DNA of 64,000 bases from Leptasterias polaris (Eukaryota; Echinodermata; Asteroidea; Forcipulatida; Asteriidae), in the NCBI GenBank assembly GCA_037783415.1, contig JAZGTN010000236.1, positions 1,302,001-1,366,000 on the forward strand, in the 5' to 3' direction. The first letter of the stretch is position 1; each line of letters starts with the position of its first letter. This document shows, in pieces, positions 57,241 to 64,000 of the stretch. Under the pieces are notes generated by a model, which worked only from the letters and a program-made list of their open reading frames with translations, did not search any database and was not told the origin of the DNA. Position numbers and translations under genes: made by a program.

Positions 57241-59235
57241 ATTCTTTTTAATTGCTTTTATTTTATACCTTATTTAAATAACCCTTGTTATTTTGATCGG
57301 TGGAACACTCATCGCATATAATTGGTTTTGCCGTGTATAATGTTCCGACACTCAAATTCAATAGAGGAGTCCTTTATTGAGAAATAATGGCTATTTAATT
57401 AGTGGTTATTAAAAATAATTGTTATTAAATATAATGTGTATCTTTAATTGATGGTTATTTTTATAATTATAATGGTTATAAAAAATTAAAAAATAAATTG
57501 TTCAACAAAATACTTGATATTTATTATTAATGGTTGTTTATGTACAATGGTTATTATCAAAAATGGTTTTTACATAATATATGACGTACGGTAATAAATA
57601 AATAATGGTTATTTATAAATAATGGTTGTTTGTGAATTGTCACGGAGTGAAATAAAACATAGCGAGTTTACTCTTCATATTATGTTGAATGGCCGTGGTA
57701 GTGAACATTATGTTATGTATAGTAAAGGAACAAGTTTTTAGTTTAAGTGGCCGCACCAATAACGAAAAATAGTGTAACACCACATGTTCACGTAAGTTTA
57801 CTGCAAATCATGTATATATGTACCGACTACGAATGCATTCAACACCACTGCTGGTAAAATTGTGTATTGTCGACAATCCAATGAGTTTGCAATGTAAACC
57901 AAACACCATGCCTAATTCACAAACTCATACATTTGAAGTTAAACTTAACTGAACCTTGAAACATCAGACAATTGAACTTTAACATAAAGACGGCACCTAA
58001 ACATTACGTCATGATAACGTCGTGATCAGGTGTCAAATAAGATAAATCTAAGTTCTTCCAACAATGAACAAACATATACCTACGTTTTGCCAACGTTAAA
58101 AAATAGACCTGTCAAACTGCATAACATTTCCCGACGTACTCTGTCGCATCTATGCATCTACATTTGAACCCATCATTTATTGCCGTTTGCTTACAAATTG
58201 AGCTAAGCTGACTGCATAAACTTTCAAGTACCGCTCCCTAACATTTTCTTTGTTCAATTCAACCCAAAATTATTTAAAATTAACTCAGTCAGTTTCCCTT
58301 ACGAACGGTTTATTACTTGATATTTGAAATAAAAAGTCACATTCCCTTAAGGTGACCTTGACCCCTATGCGCCCTCTCCTGTCGCTTCCCAGGTTGAACC
58401 GCAGTTGGATTTGATCCCGGCGATATAGCTCCTGACTGGCAACCCCAAAAAACCTCTCTAGTGCATTGGTGCATTTTTTCCAAAAACTCAACCCAAAACT
58501 ATTAATACTTGCCGATGTTCTCTGAAGTGTGAAAACCATGAATAGGGAATGTAATAGCGGAACAACAACGTAAGTATCAATAACTGCCAGGTAATGTTGC
58601 CCGGGCGTGTGGAAGGGTTCAGTCTGTGTGTGCACGTAAACACAGCATAGCAATCCACGACATCATCAGTGGTTTAACCTGACCCGACCTGTCTCGATCG
58701 GAAAAGTGTGTCGGTGCATGTACATGTACACTGTGAACACTACACTGTAAATGGCTGGCAAACACCGGAGCTGCAGACTTAAATAAAACTACAAGGTTTC
58801 GAACAGAAACTGGAATTGTCTTGTTTAAAGGTGGGTCAGATTTCGTTTAAGGAAAAACTCATTTTGCATTGTTCTAAAATGTTTTGGTTTAAAAAAGGGG
58901 AGGGAGGAATCCGTCAAAGTTGTCGGTGATTGAAAACTAAAAATAAAATGTTGACTGGATCCAGACATTCTCATGTCTCATACGCCATGTACCAACAATT
59001 TTGCCTGTATTTTCTGCAGGGTGTATAGCTCAAGAGCATCTTCGAAAGTATCAAACTTTTAGATCTTCTATTTTCAAAATAGTATATTATTTGTAAAAAA
59101 TTGTGGCAATTTTTTAGCATGATAAAACATACGGCTAGGGAAGATAGTTCCATTATTCTTCATTTTGGTGTCTCTTCGGTTTGGACGAAGAGTCCAAAAA
59201 AGACGTTTCGAAAGTGTTAGACCAATTTGAAAATG
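57241..59235. other. Non-coding; copy 2 of 13591-15590
   Basis: AT-rich ATGGTTAT region, then short frames that differ from copy 1 by indels. No gene seen. Confidence 0.55.
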
Positions 59236-59239
59236 ACAG

Positions 59240-59752
59240 TGTGACAGGTGAAAAATGTATGGTCTTGTTTTCTTTGCTTAGGTTGCTTAATTCTCTATTA
59301 CTTAACAAATAGGTATATTTACTCTATCATATTTACTTTTCTTTTTCATCCATGCCATTACATTTCAAATTACAGTTTATTGGATCTGTGGGAAAGTTCT
59401 ACAGCCAATCTGATCTTATGCACCCACGAGACTCTCAGGGTCATTGTTTATTGGAACTTGAGAAACCACCAGTAGCACTAGACTAATTTACATATTCCTT
59501 TGATAATTGTTCATGTTTATTCATTAGTTAGTCATAGCCCAGGGAATGCAGTGCTTGATTCCTGTGGGTCTTTTTTCATATTCTTAATTCAGTTGGTTGC
59601 AAGACTAATTCACTCTGTAAGGAGCGCACAGTTTAAGATATAGTTTTGTACAGCGCTGGCTGCGCGCGGTTTCCACTGTGGGAAAAATGGAAATTAAACA
59701 TTACACCTTCATCACAATGCTGTTTCCTGACTTGATTTTTGGCCCTGTTACA
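59240..59752 (+). repeat. 5' LTR
   Basis: 513 bases, TG...CA, direct repeat of 61197-61703. Confidence 0.9.
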
Positions 59753-61196
59753 TTTGGCGTCGTAGACAGGATCAAGTCTATTTCACATCACAGTGGAAGA
59801 ACCCCGGCCAGCGCTGCAGTTTGTACCTGTTTGCCATGCTGTATCCACAAAGAACTGATCAACTCAAAGTTTTGGATGGGAGGTACACGAAGGAGGAAGG
59901 AGCTGATTTCATTGAGCTGGTCCTTGCTCTATGATTGAGACAATCACCAGCGGATCTCTACCAAAAGGCATTGATGGATAAAGAATGAAGAGAGAGAGAA
60001 ACAGAGATCGGACTGGATGGGCATGCTGTGGACAGCAGAGCTAGGTTGTGATCGATACAGGAGGTGGATGTGCAGCTAACCATGTACATGAACATCATGT
60101 AGCATGTGTGACTATCTTATGGAGGTAGTCGGGAAACTGGCATTCAGATGAGCTACTTGCTTCACCTGTAATCGTCTTTTTCTCTGTTGTGGGAACATGG
60201 ATAGACATCAGTTCGTTTCTCTGGAGGGAAGGATGGTAGTTGTGGTTGACGGAATTAGCGAGGACATATCACACAGCGTTATGCGGTGGTAATTAGACCG
60301 TGTTGGGAGCCGTACCATGACATTGAGGTGACCCGTCAAGGGACCCAATGGGTGGAGGAAGGCAATCATGCCAACAGTCTCCATTGTTTCTGCTTGAGAT
60401 CATGGTGTTCCTCGGAGAAGCATTCTGTGCACAACTATACTATCACAGCAGAGTATCCAAAGCCGATTCATTCGTTGATACTTCATTTTTTCAGCATCAA
60501 GGACATCCGCTGCGTATTCCAGTCCCTGTCCTTGTACATTTCATCAACTTTTGACACTAATCACTATGATCAGCCTTCAATGACTTTTCGTGTTTGTTGA
60601 ATTTGTTTGACCACTGGTTTCAGACAAGCAGTGGAGACCCAACCACCTCACCATATTGAACTTATTTCACCATGAACTTTGGACAGTTTTCCTTGGTCAC
60701 ATCCAACAATTGGCTTGAATCTTGATCTTATACTTTTATCATTATTTTGATTGTTGTGATGAGTTTTCTCAGTCTTGTTATGCTTTTAAGTTTTAGTTGC
60801 ATTTTTCAATAGGGAAATTGATTGAGTCGTCAAATGTACTTGGCTGGAGAAGTTATTTTAAATGTTTCTGGATTTTTCCTGGAAGATCTACTTTTTCCTT
60901 GCTGGAAAGTATTTTTCCGTTGTTTCTATGTATGCTGTTATCATTTATGAGTGACGGTTTTTCAATTTAATTTCATGTTTTTGGTTAAGTTACGTTGATA
61001 AGACTTAAGAAGAGTGTTTATGGGACAAGACAAGTTCAAGTTTTTACATTTGTCAATGGTTTTTTTACTGTAGTAAGGTTTGTTTTCTTTTCTGATTATT
61101 TTTCATAAGTCTTAGTTTGCATTGATTACTCGTTTCATTTTTTATTTTGTACACCTTGCCGTTGGTGTGGAACCCAACGTTTTAGCAGTGGAGAAA

Positions 61197-61703
61197 TGTG
61201 ACAGGTGAAAAATGTATGGTCTTGTTTTCTTTGCTTAGGTTGCTTAATTCTCTATTACTTAACAAATAGGTATATTTACTCTATCATATTTACTTTTCTT
61301 TTTCATCCATGCCATTACATTTCAAATTACAGTTTATTGGATCTGTGGGAAAGTTCTACAGCCAATCTGATCTTATGCACCCCAGAGACTCTCAAGGTCA
61401 TTGTTTATTGGAACTTAAGAAACCACCAGTAGCACTAGACTAATTTACATATTCCTTTGATAATTGTTTCATGTTTATTCATTAGTTAGTCATAGCCCAG
61501 GGAATGCAGTGCTTGATTCCTGTGGGTCTTTTTTCATATTCTTAATTCAGTTGGTTGCAAGACTTCACTCTGTAAGGAGCAAAAGTTTAAGATATAGTTT
61601 TGTACAGCGCTGGCTGCGCGCGGTTTCCACGGGAAAAATGGAAATTAAACATTACACCTTCATCATAATGCTGTTTCCTGACTTGATTTTTGGCCCTGTT
61701 ACA
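61197..61703 (+). repeat. 3' LTR
   Basis: 507 bases. Differs from the 5' LTR by several substitutions and short indels, for example GTAAGGAGCGCACAG against GTAAGGAGCAAAAG. Confidence 0.9.
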
Positions 61704-61707
61704 ACAG

Positions 61708-63249
61708 CTTCGAAATATTAATGGTAACCATTTCGCATAATTACCATCAAATTCCTACCATTTAAGTCTTACCTAACATAAGACAACTATTATTTTTAAC
61801 TGTATGAATAGCATAGGCTGCATGAAGCTGCAAATTTCGGAACAGTGAGTTGGAGAGGTCAGAAAAATACCATGGCAACAAGAATCACGAAGAAACTGGT
61901 AATTGTCAAACTTATAAAGATTATCCTCAAAATTCCCTGCCTGTCATTTTGGGAAAAATTTGTTCAGAAATCATCTCACAATAAACACTTTATTGTCTTG
62001 GCCCAAGCCAGTCGTGTTTTGTGCCCACCACAGCCCGGTGCCCCCTAAATTTGAATTTTTGACTTAAAAGACAAAACATTTCCCGAAAAAAGTAAAATTT
62101 CATAAGCTTTTGTTAAAGATTTTAAGTGTTTTTTTTTAGATGTGTGTAGTAAATCAAACATAAAGACATTGCTGAAAAGGGGCTTTTTAGGGAAAATGCT
62201 AAACGTAATCTTTCATAGTTTCAATTTGCCAAAAGTGCCCCCACCACCCCCCCCCCCAACCCCAATAGGGCCACCTGTGACCCCTGAAATTTTACCCAAT
62301 AGTTTTGGCGCTGTACTCCATCATTAAGCATGAATTTGTGGCCCAATTTTTGAGAAAAAAAACTGATCGCCCAATAGTTAACGAATGCATGACAAAACGA
62401 AATATCTATGCATATTTTCAAAAAATGTTACATGATATTATTGAACAAAAACGAAAAACATACAGAGACTTTTATAAGAAAGTTCCCTACAAAAGCGCAG
62501 TAACATTCATTCTAATGTTGTCATTCATCATAGGTGTTTTTATCAGGCAGATGTAACATACCTCAAAAGATAAGAGTGTTTTCCACATCAAGGTCAGTGG
62601 CGTGCTTTTCTTTGTTTAGAGATTAATGGAAACAAATCGCTGATGGGTCTGTAATAGATCGATCCATTAAGCCCCGCCTCCTTACGAGTTGACCAATCAC
62701 AACCGCGAAACCCGATCACCATTAGTGCAAAGATCACCAAACGGCTCAAATGGTGATCCGATTTCGCGGTTGTGATTGGTCAATGAGAAATGGGCGTGGC
62801 TTGATGGATCGGTGAATTGTCAGTTTTTGCAAACTAGTTCTTGAGTTGTAGGAGCTTCAATAATGTACAATATGCCAGAGAACCTGATAAGCCCAGCTGC
62901 GTAATCAATCCTAGATGCAAACGCAAAACAGATGAGATACGAAAACAATTGTTTCATTGAACCTTTTGTGTGCTACAAACATTTTTTGCAAGTTGAGTTA
63001 TGACCTTGTTTCAATTCACATTTTCACACTACACATAGCGCAGCCAGTTCCCAAAGGTTGAAATCCCAAGGTTCCATGTAGAAGTCTACCCTGACACACC
63101 CCTGTTTTCATTTTACAACTGATGTTACTCCTAACCTAGGGTTTTGCAGGTTTATCACCATTCGAAGTCTGGAAATTCCAACCAAAAATCTACGAATTTC
63201 CATGTAATTGTAGACATTCTCACATTTAACTATTGTCTTTTACTTCCAG
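61708..63249. other. Non-coding; copy 2 of 15576-17166
   Basis: At about 62229-62460 it holds sequence (CCCCCACC and C homopolymer, then TTTTGGCGCTG) that copy 1 has lost in exchange for the (AAT)n repeat. The 30-base inverted repeat of 16610-16700 is also present here (about 62690-62780). Confidence 0.55.
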
Positions 63250-63458
63250 CTCATCCTTCTCGTCACCTTCGGACTATCTTCAAACCATCAGTCATGTTCC
63301 CACAATGCTTTTCCAGCCAGCCATTCCACAGCTACCCATCCCAACACTACAAGACACTTGTCAACGTTTTCTATCAACCCTATATACTGTTCTCAGTCCA
63401 GAGGAATTCAAGGAGAAAAAAGCCATGATTGAGGAGTTTCAAAGAGGAGAGGGTCATA
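63250..63458 (+). CDS. CPT2: CPT2-like exon a, copy 2
   Basis: Same splice signals and frame as 17167-17375. Two amino-acid changes: Val to Phe and Val to Leu in the QR(V/F)LST(V/L)Y stretch. The alternative donor is at 63453. Confidence 0.8.
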
Positions 63459-63871
63459 GTGGGTCAAAGTTTCTAAATTCGTCAAATGTTTGTAAACTCT
63501 GCGAAATTACTTGAACACTTTGCAAAACATGTTAAGGAAAAATTTACATGCTTTTACTTGATCACTGGTAGATTTGCAAATCGGTGGTTCTTTAAAATAG
63601 ATTCATTGTGTATATGATGTTACTGACCGAAATCTTTAATGTCAAACTATGAAAAAGAGCATGTGTTACGCATTGCGCACAGCTCACAGCCAAGGAAAGG
63701 CATTCACGCGTGCATGTTTCATTAACCTTGGCGGCCAGTGCAAAGGGTCTATTGTTCTCAGGTTTGTATCGGAAGGTGGTCGTTCCCTTTGTTTAATTGC
63801 ATAACAATGGGTTAAATTCCCTAAAAAATCATTTGCACGTGACTAAAGTGATAATTGTTGATAACTTTCAG

Positions 63872-63931
63872 ATCTAAACATTGAATTGGAGGAGCAGAAC
63901 AAGAAAAACAGCCATACAAGCTACGTTGCAG
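63872..63931 (+). CDS. CPT2: CPT2-like exon b, copy 2 (gene runs off the window)
   Basis: Identical protein to 17791-17850, with one silent change (AGT to AGC). Whether a full second gene follows cannot be seen here. Confidence 0.8.
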
Positions 63932-64000
63932 GTATTGTTCAAGTTTACATACTGATGACATAATAATCGTAATTAGGTCTGCCTGTCAGACACTTTTTGT

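Larger units (their letters stand above)
59240..61703 (+). mobile_element. Non-autonomous LTR retrotransposon, copy 2 only
   Basis: Two direct LTRs flank a 1444-base interior. The element is bounded by a 4-base duplication ACAG (59236-59239, 61704-61707), and copy 1 has the empty site ATGACAGCTTCG. LTRs begin TGTGACAGG and end CCTGTTACA. A primer-binding-like TGGCGTCGTAGACAGGA starts at 59755, two bases after the LTR, and a purine tract AGTGGAGAAA precedes the 3' LTR. The interior has no gag, protease or polymerase, so it must be mobilised in trans. A 4-base duplication fits Ty3-type integration, which is an inference. Confidence 0.9.
43879..64000 (+). repeat. Segmental duplication, copy 2
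   Basis: Direct copy of 1-17935. Relative to copy 1 it gains a LINE (50014-51538), a palindrome-rich element (52155-55702) and an LTR element (59240-61703). It lacks the CCCCGAAA array, the TAAACTC and AAACTC arrays and one of the two ~740-bp telomere-like blocks. It also has a 29-base hairpin-like insertion near 44740 and longer T and G homopolymers near 46835 and 48830. It continues past the window end inside the second recognised exon-intron region of the CPT2-like gene. Confidence 0.95.

Overview
This is nuclear DNA of an animal, AT-rich, intron-rich and dense in repeats. TTAGGG-type (CCCTAA) tracts, one conserved multi-exon mitochondrial enzyme gene, tRNA-derived SINEs, two non-LTR retrotransposons and many foldback elements suggest a marine invertebrate. 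An echinoderm or other invertebrate deuterostome is my best guess, but no diagnostic marker proves it. There is no prokaryotic gene structure; almost every long open frame outside the one gene is a tandem-repeat artefact.

Layout. Positions 1-17935 and 43879-64000 are two direct copies of one segment, with 7 substitutions in the first 600 bases (about 1.2%). The window therefore reads as one ~44 kb unit plus the start of a second. Each copy holds, in order: about 5 kb of non-coding DNA, a TA-flanked DNA transposon remnant, a telomere-like block, AT-rich non-coding DNA and the 5' part of a CPT2-like gene. The copies differ mainly by insertions. Copy 1 has a perfect 4.25 kb CCCCGAAA array and a repeat replacement near 16.2 kb. 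Copy 2 has a 5'-truncated LINE, a 3.5 kb element built from CCCATATGGG palindromes (itself hit by a foldback transposon) and a 2.5 kb coding-free LTR element. Uncollapsed haplotypes would explain this as well as a true tandem duplication.

The only well-supported gene is the carnitine O-palmitoyltransferase 2-like gene (exons 17167-25479, + strand, first exon not found). It keeps the catalytic His motif, but the three residues that hold the carnitine carboxylate in family structures are all replaced (Tyr to Phe, Thr to Met, Arg to Cys). Its introns carry a 57-copy 34-bp minisatellite and a second minisatellite of about 57-bp units. An inverted copy of one exon lies 6 kb downstream.

Positions 25480-43878 are non-coding and repeat-rich: a tRNA-Leu-like SINE, a GATATC palindrome field, nested MITEs, a second tRNA-like SINE, a foldback element, a decayed LINE with endonuclease and reverse transcriptase, a 21-bp array with an inverted partner array, and one weak candidate 5' exon near 43.4 kb.
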